A stretch of 64,000 bases of DNA. Origin: Anaeramoeba flamelloides. Its lineage: Eukaryota; Metamonada; Anaeramoebidae. A program made the position numbers and the translations under genes. The notes below the pieces were generated by a model, which was not told where the DNA came from, did not search any database, and saw only the letters and a program-made list of their open reading frames with translations. The stretch's first letter is position 1, and each line of letters opens with the position of its first letter. Below, piece by piece: positions 36,331 through 47,504 of the stretch. The stretch is from positions 62,001 to 126,000 of the forward strand of contig JANTQA010000038.1 of NCBI GenBank assembly GCA_027625915.1, given 5' to 3'.

Positions 36331-37675
36331 AACTTTAAAAAACAGGTAGGGGATAATTGCCTTAAAAGTATTGTTAATCAATGTGAAATTTGTGATTAAA
36401 CATTTAAGTGGTTGTGTTGGGAGGGGGTATTTTAAACTCTGAAAATATTTTGATTTTCTATTTTAGAAATGCCAAAATAAAATAAATTAGGTCTTTTGTT
36501 TGAAACTCTTGAAAATTATAAACTCTTTAAACACTGCAAAAAAGAATTTATTTTTTTTTAAAATTTACTATTTGGGGTGGAAAAGTGTTCAAAATTTCAC
36601 TTTTTTACCTTTTGAAAATTAGATCAGCTCACCAAATTTTTTAGTAATATTATTACATCTTCTAATATAATTTTTTATTGATCACAAAAAAATTGTTGTA
36701 AATTATTATCATAAAAAATTGTTTTTCAAAATTACTAAATTTGTAAAATGTGATCAGTAATTATTTTAATTATTTCAACTCTGCTTCAAGTTTTGTACAA
36801 GAAAATTAGTTTACTTAATTATTTTTTTTTTGATAATTTAAAAGCATTTTTACATCTAATTTTTTTTTAATTAATCTATGTCACATGTATTATTCCTTAA
36901 CTTTTATTTCCTTTTGAGTAATTATTAAGTTATGTTAAAAAATAATTTCATTTTTTTATTATTTAACTTTTGTCAAAATTCTCTATAAATTCTTTTATTG
37001 GTTTTTTATCCAAAATTTTCACTTTCAACATTTTAAAAAAATATTTCTTTGTTTAACTGTGGGAACAAATTCTAAATCTGTGTCAACCTAAGTAATAATC
37101 CCTTTCACTTATTTTTTTAATTTTAAGAATTATAATATTATTACTTTATTAAATTTACCTATTCTATTATAATGCATATTTACATAAAAATAACAAGTGT
37201 TAATTGATTAACCAAAAAATAATAATTAGAAACTACCTTTCACAAGTGGAGAATGGTTAAATTAAAGTATCTGACATAAACGATTTACAATCATTAGTAT
37301 TTAATTAATAATTTTTTTTTGTATAAACTTCTAAATTTTTTTTGTGATCGATCATAAAATTTTATTTTTTAACAAGTCTTTCATTACATCAAAATCAATT
37401 TTTATTCAAAATTTTTTGATAATTACTTTTTTGATAACAAACTAAATTAATTATATATAATAAAACATTCTAAATATTATTTTAGTTATTTTTATCTTTT
37501 ATTTATTGATTTTTTATAGTTTCGATTATTAAAGATTTTTGAGATGTCTAAGATAAATAAAGATGCAAATTAAAAACGTTTTTTTTTTTTTGAAAAAAAA
37601 CCTTTAATCATATGTATATGTCTTTTTAACCCCTGGATTCATGTTTTTTTTTCGTTGTACCCTTCAGAAAAATAT

Positions 37676-37678
<3 letters not shown>
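36331..37678. other. gene-free AT-rich spacer
   Basis: I see no gene or element. A 21-mer, GTAATATTATTACATCTTCTA near 36648, recurs inverted near 40105, without further similarity that I can see. Confidence 0.4.
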
Positions 37679-37715
<37 letters not shown>

Positions 37716-37810
37716 AAACGATTTTTACGCGTCGCTCACACGTGTGTAAACGCGTTTCATTACATAAAAAAAATCGCCATACCTGTGATATATATATATA
37801 TATATATCAT
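37679..37810. mobile_element. short CpG-rich palindromic block J2 inside a (TA)n tract
   Basis: About 80 bp with ACGCGT and CACACGTGTG, ACGCGT again, and CGATTTTT mirrored by AAAAATCG. It is flanked on both sides by TA repeats (37679-37709 and 37790-37808). It looks as if a small foldback element split one TA microsatellite. Confidence 0.6.
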
Positions 37811-40239
37811 GTTTACTACTATTATTTTATTATTTTTGACAAATATTCAAAATTTAATTTATTTTTCTTAAATTTCAAGTTGATTTCTTTCTCTCTTAAG
37901 TAAAAAAATTTTTTAATGCTTTTTTCCCAAGATATGAATTGAAATTATTATATAATTTTTTTTTTTGTTTTTTCAAGTATTTTTTATTGTTTAGATTGAT
38001 GTTTTTGAAAATTATTCATTTGAAAATTTTTATTTCTTACTAAACAAGGAATTTTCATTTTTCTCTTAATTCAATATTTATTGAAATTTTATCTGAAAAA
38101 AATTTTGAATTTCAAAGTATTTTTTTTATTAATTTTTTTTATAATAAAAATATCAATTTTCTTTGAATTATTATTATTAATAAATTATGTTTTTGAATTA
38201 CTATTATTCTATTAAAAGATTTAATTTAAATAATTCAAAAAAAAAAAAATATTTAAAAAAAATATTGCAAAAATGAATTATTATTATCTTTTTTTTAATG
38301 CAAAAAAAAACAATACAATTAAATACTAACATTATCTTTGAAATAATTTGACTTTTGATTAGAATTAAAATCTTTTGTAAAGAAAAATTACATAATAAAT
38401 ATATTAGTAAACCAATATCATTTTACATATCTATTTTGAAAATTTGATGATATGTAGATAAATCCTGAGTGCTAAGAATATACACAAACTCAAGATTTCA
38501 AAAGACACACAAAATGAAAATTTTAAAAGCTGTATTTTTATCTCAAATATAATATTGATTCGAAATTTTATTGATCTAATTTAGGAAGAGATCTGGTATA
38601 TAGATAAATAAGTAAAAAAAAATTAAAAAAACTATCAAAATATAAATAAGTACACCATCAATCTAAAACTCCTAAAGAGGAAAAGAGAAGAGATCCTACC
38701 CAACACAAAATTCTAAGAAGAAAACATATTTCTTCAAAAAACTCTAATCAAAAGAAGTCAGACGTCCATCTAAAAATTTGACAATGGAAAAAATTGGGAA
38801 CCCTAAAATGAAAAATATATGAAAAGTAGAGATCTGGGAAATAAATCCAAGAGGCTCATATCAAATCCATAAACAACATAGTAAAATCATTGCAAGGAGA
38901 TGAAAACTGGAAACTGAAAAAATAATATTTAAAATCACACAATTTCCTAACAATTTTAAGGAAAAACAACCTTACCCAAATTGCAAATAATTACTAACCC
39001 TATTCAAACTTTAATCATTTTCAAATATTATACATTCAAATTAATCAAAAAATGTATTCAATCTAAAATATTTTACAAATGATTTGAATGGATTACACAC
39101 AAATGAGAAAAGGATGTAAACTCCAAAATATAGCCATTTTGTTACAAAAACCATTTGTTGATTGTTGATCACCCCAAATTCAGATTTAAAAAATACTAAA
39201 AAACACCAAGTAAAAAAGAATAATAATACCTGAAAAAAAATCAAAAAATTTTAACTTTTACATAAATATCAAAGAAGTTACACAGATAATACAATGAGAT
39301 AAAACAATATAAAAGACATTTCCCAAATAATTATTTAATTCTTTGTTCTGAATAAGTCACAGTATGCTATAAAGGAATAAAAATCTTAAATTCAAATTAT
39401 TATATATATATAACATGAAAAAAAAAAAATCCGAATTCAAATATCTCTAACTTTTTTCTTTTCTATTTTTAAATTGTTTTAAAACTTGAGTTTTTATTCT
39501 TTATCCCTTTTATAGAAACTTTACTTCAATCTTATTTTCAAAAAAAAATATTTTTCAGTTTTAAATGGTTTGAATGATTGTATTTATTTACCATTTAAAT
39601 TAGAAGTTATGGATATAAAATCTTGATAATTCTATCATTGAAAGATAAAATGTATACTTTTTTAACACTAAATCCTTTCAAAAAGAAACCACTTCGAAAT
39701 TTTTGACATTCTGAAATTTAAATTTTGTAAAAAACATATACTAAATAAATTATTGAGAAATACTCAATTAGAACTAGCAAACTCCAGAGAATTTTAATAA
39801 TTCTTAATAAATTACTTTCTTCACTAAAACAAAAAAATAAATAAAAAATCATCCTGTAATCTTGGAGTTTGTGAAATATGTTTTGAGATATGCAGAACAA
39901 AATAAAGTATTGATAATGTATAGAAATTACAAGAACAATTGTTGATCGATCAAAAGGTTAGATTAAATTCTACTAATTTTATTTTAATATTCTTATTTTA
40001 ACAAACTCAACACTAACCTTTTATCAAACATTAGAAAAAAATTTTGATTGAAAGTAAACGTATTGTTAATTTGGAAAAAGTTAATGAAAAAAAAAAAAAA
40101 CTAGAAGATGTAATAATATTACAAGTATAATTTATAAAATCAAAATTATTTTCAATATAAATGAATGCTTATAACTGTGATTATTTTAACAGTTTTAAAT
40201 AATTCCAAAATATAATGAAATTTATTGTTACTTTTAAGG
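37811..40239. other. gene-free region with a degenerate coding-like stretch
   Basis: Most is AT-rich spacer. Around 38620-38930 the plus strand is richer in purines and GC and reads as broken coding sequence in shifting frames (pieces such as RKREEILPNTKF, TMEKIGNPKMKN). It could be a very old LINE or gene remnant, but no motif confirms it. Confidence 0.3.
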
Positions 40240-40740
40240 GTGAAGTTTCAGAATCATTTAATTTCTTATTGGGAGAATTTTGAAGTGACTAAATTTACAA
40301 TTTAGAAGTTTAAACGGAAAACAAATAAGAATATACATAATCATTAGAAAAAATTTGAACTTTATTAATTTGTCTAAAAGAATAAAAAGAAAGAAAAAAA
40401 TAACCAGTCTATCCAAAAAAAAAATTGAAAAAATACAAAAAAGAAAAAAGAGAAAAAAAAAAAAAAATGAAGAAATATCCTATCCAAAAAACAAAAAAAT
40501 CAAAGAAAAAAATTTAGTATAAAAAACTTTCACAATATATGAGATAAATGTATATATTAATTAGAATTTAGATGATTTTGCGTGACTGGGTGATATATAA
40601 TCATTATTATTTGAGAACTTTTTCTTAATAAAATTTTGGAGACTGAGTTGTCAAAAAATATGACAAAATAATTTATATTTTTACATTATACCCATTTTCC
40701 TCAACACTTCATCTGAATCTTCATTATCAATAATTTAAAA
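40240..40740 (-). mobile_element. LINE relic G3, 3' end
   Basis: The first 160 bp match the 3' untranslated part of G1/G2 (GAGAATTTTGAAGTGACTAAA, CATTAGAAAAAATTTG). Further upstream on the minus strand a decayed reading SDEVLRKMGI corresponds to ADELFRKMNI of G1. So it is the same LINE family, more decayed, in the same orientation. Confidence 0.55.
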
Positions 40741-41915
40741 ACAAAATATTTGGTTTTCTTGGGTTTTTTTTAGATTTTTTTTTGTGTTTTTCATGTTTTT
40801 TATACTTTCATATGAAGTGATCAATATCATTATAAGTTTTTTACTATATATAAATTAAATTCCAAAAATTTGGACACAGTTTAAATAGTGGAAAGAAAAG
40901 CATTACTGTACAATTTAAATTGAATTCGGGAATAATTTTGATTTTACAAACTATTTCTTTTTTTTTTGTCTTTTTTTGTTTTGTTTTCACTTTTTTACTA
41001 ATTACCTAATTTGTTTCGTATGATCTGGAATTTTTTTTCGATGATTGATAGAAGGTATGTGTTAAGTTAGTTAAATTGAAAAATCACATATAATTTTATG
41101 GATGGTTATTTTATCATTTGATCGATAAACAAATGTCGGTGAAATTTAAACAAATTTACCAATAAATTTTTTGTTCTCGCTCGTTTCATTATTTTGGACA
41201 CACTGATTTTTATTTTTGAGTTTTATATTCTTTTCTTTAATTTGGATGAAAATGATTCTTTTATAAAAACATGAATACTTAGTAACTTAAATGTGGTTTT
41301 ATATTATGTTTGGAAAAATATAATAAATTGAGTTTTATTTTGACTATTTTTGATTTTGGGCGTGTCCAAGTTTTTGGAATGGGGCTGGCATATTTTAGAA
41401 TATACTTTCTTTTCAAATCATTTGTAAAAGATTTTAGATTGAATACATTTTTTGATAAATACTAATGTAAAATATTTGAGAAGGATTTAAGTTTGATTAG
41501 AGTTGGTCATGATTTCCAATTTGGGTAACGTTGTTTTTCCTTAAACTTTTAGGAAATTGTGCGATTTTCTTTTTATTTCCTAATCAAAATAAAATATAAA
41601 AAAAAATTATCACAAATCATATTTATCATAATTATTTTCTTTCAAAAAATCAAATTTATTGTTTTTATTAAAAGTAAAAATTCTTTTTTTGTTTTTTCCT
41701 ATCGAAAAATAGTTTTGATGCATATAAAAAATATTAATAAAAAAATTCAAAAGAAAAAATGTTATTTATGCTTTTTTGAAACAATATTTCAAAAAAAAAA
41801 AATGAAAAGCATTATTTTTTATTTTATTTTTTAGTCTTTGGCTATTTGAAATCAAGAAAAAAGAATATTTAATTAGTTGACAAGAAAATAGTTTTTATTA
41901 TTATTAAGAAAGTAG
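40741..41915. other. gene-free AT-rich spacer
   Basis: The plus-strand frame at 41559-41834 is a Phe/Lys/Ile reading of AT-rich DNA. I see nothing I can support. Confidence 0.4.
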
Positions 41916-42090
41916 TGTAAAACCACACTCTAGATGTCTCTTGCACTTAAAATCTCTTTCGAAAATTTAATCGAAAAATCTATAATTTCACGATTATTCA
42001 TTAACAAAAATAATTTCAGACTCACTTGGTTCAAAATTATTTCATTAAAGTTTAATTTTTTTAAATTTGTTTTAAAAATATTAAAAAATA
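41916..42090 (-). mobile_element. LINE relic H1, extreme 3' end
   Basis: It begins at AGTGTAAAACCACACTC and continues with ...TCGAAAATTTAATCGAAAAATC, TTCATTAACAAAAATAATTT and ATTATTTCATTAAAGTTTAA. This parallels 56683-56830 (AGTGTAAATTACACTC, then AATTAATGAAAATAATTTT and ATTATATCATTAAAATTTAA). Only the 3' tip remains. Confidence 0.5.
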
Positions 42091-42280
42091 ATTTTTTTTT
42101 TTTTTTTGATAGAAATTTTTATATAAAATATTTCAAAATAGAGAAACTTTCTTTTTTTAAAAAAAACACATATATAAATTAACCCTTTTTTTTTACCTTA
42201 TTTCGTCAAAATAATTATAATAATAATAATCAAGATGATATATATTATGTCTAAAAATATAGTTTTAAATTAATCAAAAT

Positions 42281-43888
42281 TTAATTCTTAAAAATTTTTA
42301 CTATTTCATCCAAAGAAGAATTTGTATCCTTTGTATGGCTCATTTCGTTATTTAATTTTTTGTTATCTGGCTGTGTTCTGATTAAATAATAAATATGTGC
42401 GATTTCTATATAGGGCTTACCTGTGAAAGCTTTTGAATATCGTTTAAATTGTCGTATTAAAGAGCGGTAGTGTATTATTAGTGATTCTCTAAATACATCG
42501 ATATCCTTTTTCATACTTTTCTGATAGTCTCGAACATAAGGCCTAGCTTTAGGCTTGAGCAATTGTAATCTTGCCTTTTCAATTTGTACCATATTAAGAA
42601 TTTTTTTTAGATAATGCATCCCATTGGAATCGATAAAGGAGAAATTCTGTCCAGACACCCTTCTAGAATTTAATGATTTTGATTTTCTGGTGATCATTCT
42701 TTCAATAAAGGCGTCTAACAAATCATTTTTTTTTAAATAAATAACAAACCCTTCTTGATATTTAATTAATTGGTAAAAGGCCCTCCAACAATTTCTATTA
42801 AAATTATTATCGTGGTCATCATTAAGCAAATTCTTTAATTTTTCAAAAATGATTTTTTTATTAATGAATGTTTTGTAGAGATCGTGGACTTTAATTAAAT
42901 TACGAATACAATCAATGATATAACTTTTAAAGGCATACGATTCAGAACCAGAATTTTCGATCAAATGGAACAATCTTAAAATGTCATTCAGGCTAAATGA
43001 TATCTTGTGGGTAGATTTGATATCGCCCATTATATCGCTAAACATTTTATTCTCTATTGTGAGATTCTGAGAAAAAAAGCTTCTTTTCTTTTCGTGTCTT
43101 GGTGTGCTGATCTTCCTTTTCAGAAAGCCATCTGTCGATATGTTATCAAGCGACTTGATTGAACGTATTTTCCTTAAGCATGTGAAATAATTGGCCAAAA
43201 AGTAACCAACTAAATTTAACATTGGGGGGTATTGTTTAAAAATTCCCTTTTCTAAATTATCTAAGATTTGCTCAAATATTTTTTTGGTAAATAAAGATGT
43301 TTCTTGAAATCCAATCATTTTGGTTGTCTCTGGAAAGATATTAAAAATTTCTACAAGGGAATTTACACAATTCTTTGTTGGAAACGAGCAAATTGGTATT
43401 AAATTTTCTTTATTGATCAATTGTGAAATCGTTTTTAATTTTGATTTCACAGAAACCGTTAACGGGATAATCCAATCTCGATCTTGATCCGGATCCTCTT
43501 GTTGATCTCCTTGGTAATTTTCAATTTTTTTATCCTTATCTTGAAAGAGATCCTCGATGATATAAGTGGTGGATGCAGAGTATTCCTTTAACCAATTGGT
43601 TTGATAATTTGGCCTTGTTAATTGATTTTGAATGATTTGTGACGCATATTGGCTATGCGAATATGTGGACCTTGATAATTGCCTTAATCTAAATACGAAA
43701 TCAATTTGATTGCCAAATAAAAAGTTTGAAAAATTATCATGCTTAAGATGTAATAACCTTATGAAAAGAAATAGCGTAAATGATGAGATTCTTCCAGAGC
43801 CGGATGCTACACCTGAAAATAAAAATTTCGTTAAAATCGTTGGATCGGTATAGAGTAATTCCATAATTTGAGATTCGATTTCACTCAT
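42281..43888 (-). CDS. large helical protein, unknown (535 aa)
   Basis: An uninterrupted frame of 535 codons. I chose the ATG at 43888 (MSEIESQIMELLYTDPTIL), which has an A-rich leader; the frame stays open for another 29 codons to a TTG but that part looks like leader DNA. The protein is predicted to be mainly helical, with repeated Leu-rich helices resembling ARM/HEAT-type folds (FTLFLFIRLLHLKHDNFSNF, KIFEQILDNLEKGI, CWRAFYQLIKYQEGFVIYL, DLLDAFIERMI). An acidic low-complexity insert (DQQEDPDQDRD) lies near residue 125. No signal peptide or membrane segment. No family is recognised. The gene 3.6 kb upstream on the same strand encodes similar helices; these could be one long gene, but no splice acceptor in the right phase precedes this frame, so I keep them apart. 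Confidence 0.7.
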   Translation of the reverse strand: MSEIESQIMELLYTDPTILTKFLFSGVASGSGRISSFTLFLFIRLLHLKHDNFSNFLFGNQIDFVFRLRQLSRSTYSHSQYASQIIQNQLTRPNYQTNWLKEYSASTTYIIEDLFQDKDKKIENYQGDQQEDPDQDRDWIIPLTVSVKSKLKTISQLINKENLIPICSFPTKNCVNSLVEIFNIFPETTKMIGFQETSLFTKKIFEQILDNLEKGIFKQYPPMLNLVGYFLANYFTCLRKIRSIKSLDNISTDGFLKRKISTPRHEKKRSFFSQNLTIENKMFSDIMGDIKSTHKISFSLNDILRLFHLIENSGSESYAFKSYIIDCIRNLIKVHDLYKTFINKKIIFEKLKNLLNDDHDNNFNRNCWRAFYQLIKYQEGFVIYLKKNDLLDAFIERMITRKSKSLNSRRVSGQNFSFIDSNGMHYLKKILNMVQIEKARLQLLKPKARPYVRDYQKSMKKDIDVFRESLIIHYRSLIRQFKRYSKAFTGKPYIEIAHIYYLIRTQPDNKKLNNEMSHTKDTNSSLDEIVKIFKN

Positions 43889-45215
43889 TTTTTTTTTTAA
43901 ATATTTTGTTAATATATTTAATAACAAAAATCTTTCATCTTTTAATAAGGTATTAATAAGATTGATATAATACAATAAATAAATTTTATTAATGAATTCA
44001 ATTTGATTTTTATCTTTGGATAATTTCTATTTTTTTTTATTATAATTGTTTATTTTTTTGGTTTTGTTTATTTGTTTGATTTTTATTATTGTTTTTTATT
44101 TTTATTTTTATTTTTTTTTTTGATTTTGTTTTTTTTTTTTTTTGATTTTGTTTTTGATAAGGATAAGACAATAAAAAAAGATTAAGGGATTAATTTTTTT
44201 AAAAATCAAAGTTGTAAAATATTTATTTATATTATTAACAATAATATTTAGTTTAGAATTTTTTATATTATAATTGCCAAAAAATTAAGATCTAAATAAG
44301 AAACACAAAAAAGAATACTTTTTTTAGAAGTGAGATCAATTTTTTTTTACATTTTTTATGAAAATAAAAAAGTTTCAAAATGATTTTAATTCTTACAATA
44401 TAAAAGGTTTTTACTCAGTTTATTAGTATTTTTGTAACCATTTAATCATAAAGTAGTATTTATTGTTTTTTAAATTATGTGGATTTTTTTTTTTTGATAA
44501 TTCTTTTGGTTAACCAAAAAATTATATTATTCAATCGCTTGGAAAATAATTTTATTATTTCATAAGAATAGTTATAAATATTAGTTTTTTAAATTTATTC
44601 ACAATTTTTACTTAGAAATTGTGATTTTGTTCTATGATGAAATTAGAATTTACAAAATAAAATTTTCTTGAAGGTTTTGGGAATTTTGTAATATTATCCT
44701 CAAAATTAAAAATCATATTTTTTTATTTCAAAAATGATTTGAATTCTAACAATTCTTGTGAATAAGAAAAAATATTTGTTAAAAAAATTTTCAATTTTGA
44801 AATTCTAATATTGTTTTATAAAAATTTTTTCTTTTTTTGAAAACCAGAATATAAACTTTTTTTAAACTTTAAAAAATTTTCTTATTTTTTTTACGTTTTT
44901 TTAATAGAGAAAAGGACTTTTTTCAAACATAAAAGATTGAAAATTTTTTACATTAATAGATCTGAATTTTCTCCCAATCTCATTGAATAACAGTTGTTAA
45001 ACGTCTATCAAATATTCATTTATTTATTTACCTGAACCTCAATTAATTTTATTTGTCAGAGATTAGAATCAAAATATTAATAATTAAAAATACTAACAAA
45101 ATCAAAAGATTTTTTTTTTATCATCAATTATTTTCCAACATAAAACTAAAATTAGAAAAATATATTAAATAATTTTCAAAAATTAACTTGAGTGTAAATA
45201 AAAATAATTGGCTAC
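43889..45215. other. gene-free region upstream of the helical gene
   Basis: AT-rich DNA with a T-rich tract at about 44030-44160. It would contain the promoter of the minus-strand gene. Confidence 0.4.
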
Positions 45216-45335
45216 TTTTTTTAAAATTTTATATTGGAAATATGTGAATTTTGGATTTCGAAAAATATTTTCAAAATTAATCAATTGTTTAAATGAGGTT
45301 AATTCGTCCATTTCATCAACCAAAACGCAAATTAA
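45216..45335 (-). CDS. possible internal exon with a DExD-like motif
   Basis: Forty codons between an AG acceptor (TTTTTAAAG) and a GT donor (GTAGCC), both in phase 0, read LICVLVDEMDELTSFKQL then INFENIFRNPKF. VLVDEMDEL resembles the Walker B segment of ORC1/CDC6-type ATPases, but no Walker A, sensor or arginine-finger exon is visible nearby. The phase would also suit the exon chain ending at 47505. It could be a real exon, a pseudogene piece or chance. Confidence 0.25.
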
Positions 45336-47504
45336 CTTTAAAAATTTTTTTGGGATCTTTTAATGATTTCATTTTTGTTTAAAAAAATACTAGTAACTGG
45401 ACTAAGAATTCTTTTTAATGAATTCTTTTCATTTTTAGGTTTTTTTCATCAATATTTTTCTGTTGAAATTTCAATTTAATTTTTATTAACCTTAATGAAG
45501 TAATAATATTTTCCCATTTTCGACAATTTTAAAAGTGTGGACCTTACTGAAACAAGTTTTTTTTTGTGCCATGATATTGAAAATTTGAAATAAAAACCTC
45601 ATTCAATACTCAATTTGAGAGAATAAAGCGAACACAATGTGATTCAGAGTTGAATCGTTAATTATGAATTTTTTTGAATATTTTTTTTAGAACATTTTTT
45701 TTTGATTAAATTTTTTGTTCTATTAAATTGTGTTTGGAATCAAGAAATGTGTTTAAACGAATGAGTGAAATTAATCTAACAGTAAACCAAAAAAATTTAC
45801 CTAGAAAAGGTGTGTATTTGAAACAAATATTTTCTTTTAGAAGACCAAAAAAGAATAATCACTTTCCCAAATAAATTTGTTAAAATCCGTAAATGAAAAA
45901 AAAAAAAAATCGATCAAAGCCTATTTTCGGAGATTTGTTTTCAATGTCTCACCAATTTGGATGAACCCAAACAATTTATAACCTTGGATTTTTCACCATC
46001 TTACTATTTAGTATTTTTTTACAAAACTTTTTTTTACAAATTTGTTTTCAAAATTCTTTTTTCAAATAATTTTATCAAACTAAGCCAAAACAAAGAATAT
46101 CTATTTCAAAAATTAAACTAAAAAGATTGAATAATCGAAATAAAAAAAACAGTACAAAATGTTTCAACTCAAAAAGAAAAAGAAAATATGTTGAAAAAAT
46201 GAAAAAGCAAAATTTAAAATGATTTTTGAGTTCTCATTTTAATGGAAAATAAATAATTTCAAATCAAACCAATTCATCCAATAAATCTTTATTTCTCATG
46301 AATAATTCAATAAATATCCTATTTTCTGAACCCAATCGAGAATTAGATGAATTAAATGAAAATAGGATTTTAAAAATTCATTTTGGAAAATTCCTTTGAA
46401 ATAACAAGTAATTTGTTAATCAAATATTTTTACAATATTTATTTATTTCATAAAGAATTAAAAAAAAATGAGTAAAAAAAAATAAGCCATTGTCTCAAAT
46501 ATTTCACATCAGATCAAGAAATAAAAGATTTTATTTATTTTTTTTTGATCAAATATTTATTTTTTTTGATTTCCATTTTTTAATTGGTATATAAATATGT
46601 TTTACTTGGACGTCTGGAACCCTCATATTAATAAAAATATTAATGTATTTATTTAAAGAAATGATTTTAATGATTCGATTTTGAATAAAACTGGGGCACT
46701 CAAAGTTGTTAAAAAGTGCCTACTCCCTACATAAGTTTTTATTATGTAATTGAACACCATTAGGAAAGAGTACCATAAAGTAATAGAATGGATTTTTTTT
46801 TTTTTTTTTTTTAACTGAAGATGGATTCTTAAAAAAATAAATAGAAATTGTTCAATTTAAATTATTGTAAAAAAAAAATATTTATTATAACATTTTTTAC
46901 AATTTAAAGCATTTTTTATACCTGTATTTTGAATCTTAAAAATAACGATAACATATATTTTGTAATTTTTTTATTTGAGTATTTGTATTTTTTTCGATCA
47001 AAAATTTAAAATATTTTTGATAAAATTTTTGTTTTTTTTGTACATGTATTAACGAGTGTTATTAATACTGCTAAATTCAAAAAAATGTCAAAATATATTT
47101 TGGTTCAATTTTCTTTTTATCAATCCAGACAACTCTATTTTTAAAATATTTCATTTCTAAGAATATTCTATTTCGAAAATTAACTTTTTTAGAACGTTTC
47201 CGTTGGATTTAAACAAATAAAATTCATCTTTCAAGATGTATTCAAAAAATTAGAAAATATGGCTAGAGCAAAAAACATTAAAACATTTTTTTTGAATTGA
47301 TCATATTATTTAAATCATTTTTTATAAAAATATTCAATGCGTTCAAATTTGATTAAACCTTTATAAAATGATGTTTAAAAAATGAAATTGAAAAAAAATT
47401 GTTAACACTTTTAAATACAAATACCGATAAAAAGAAAAATGAAAACAAATATAAAAAAGAATATTTTGATAAAAAAAAAAGAAATTGGAAAACAAAGTAC
47501 ATAC
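45336..47504. other. region without supported exons
   Basis: The 3' exons of the multi-exon gene at 47.5-50.4 kb should lie here or below. The best coding-like reading is 46268-46345 on the minus strand (NRIFIELFMRNKDLLDELV), but no acceptor puts it in the required phase. Confidence 0.3.

Noticed and set aside
36640-40125. A 21-base inverted match (GTAATATTATTACATCTTCTA) 3.5 kb apart as ends of a large transposon
   Set aside because: Similarity does not extend beyond the match and no transposase frame lies between.
46268-46345. Minus-strand coding-like segment NRIFIELFMRNKDLLDELV as an exon of the multi-exon gene
   Set aside because: No AG acceptor puts it in the phase required by the donor at 47504, and the frame has a stop just upstream.
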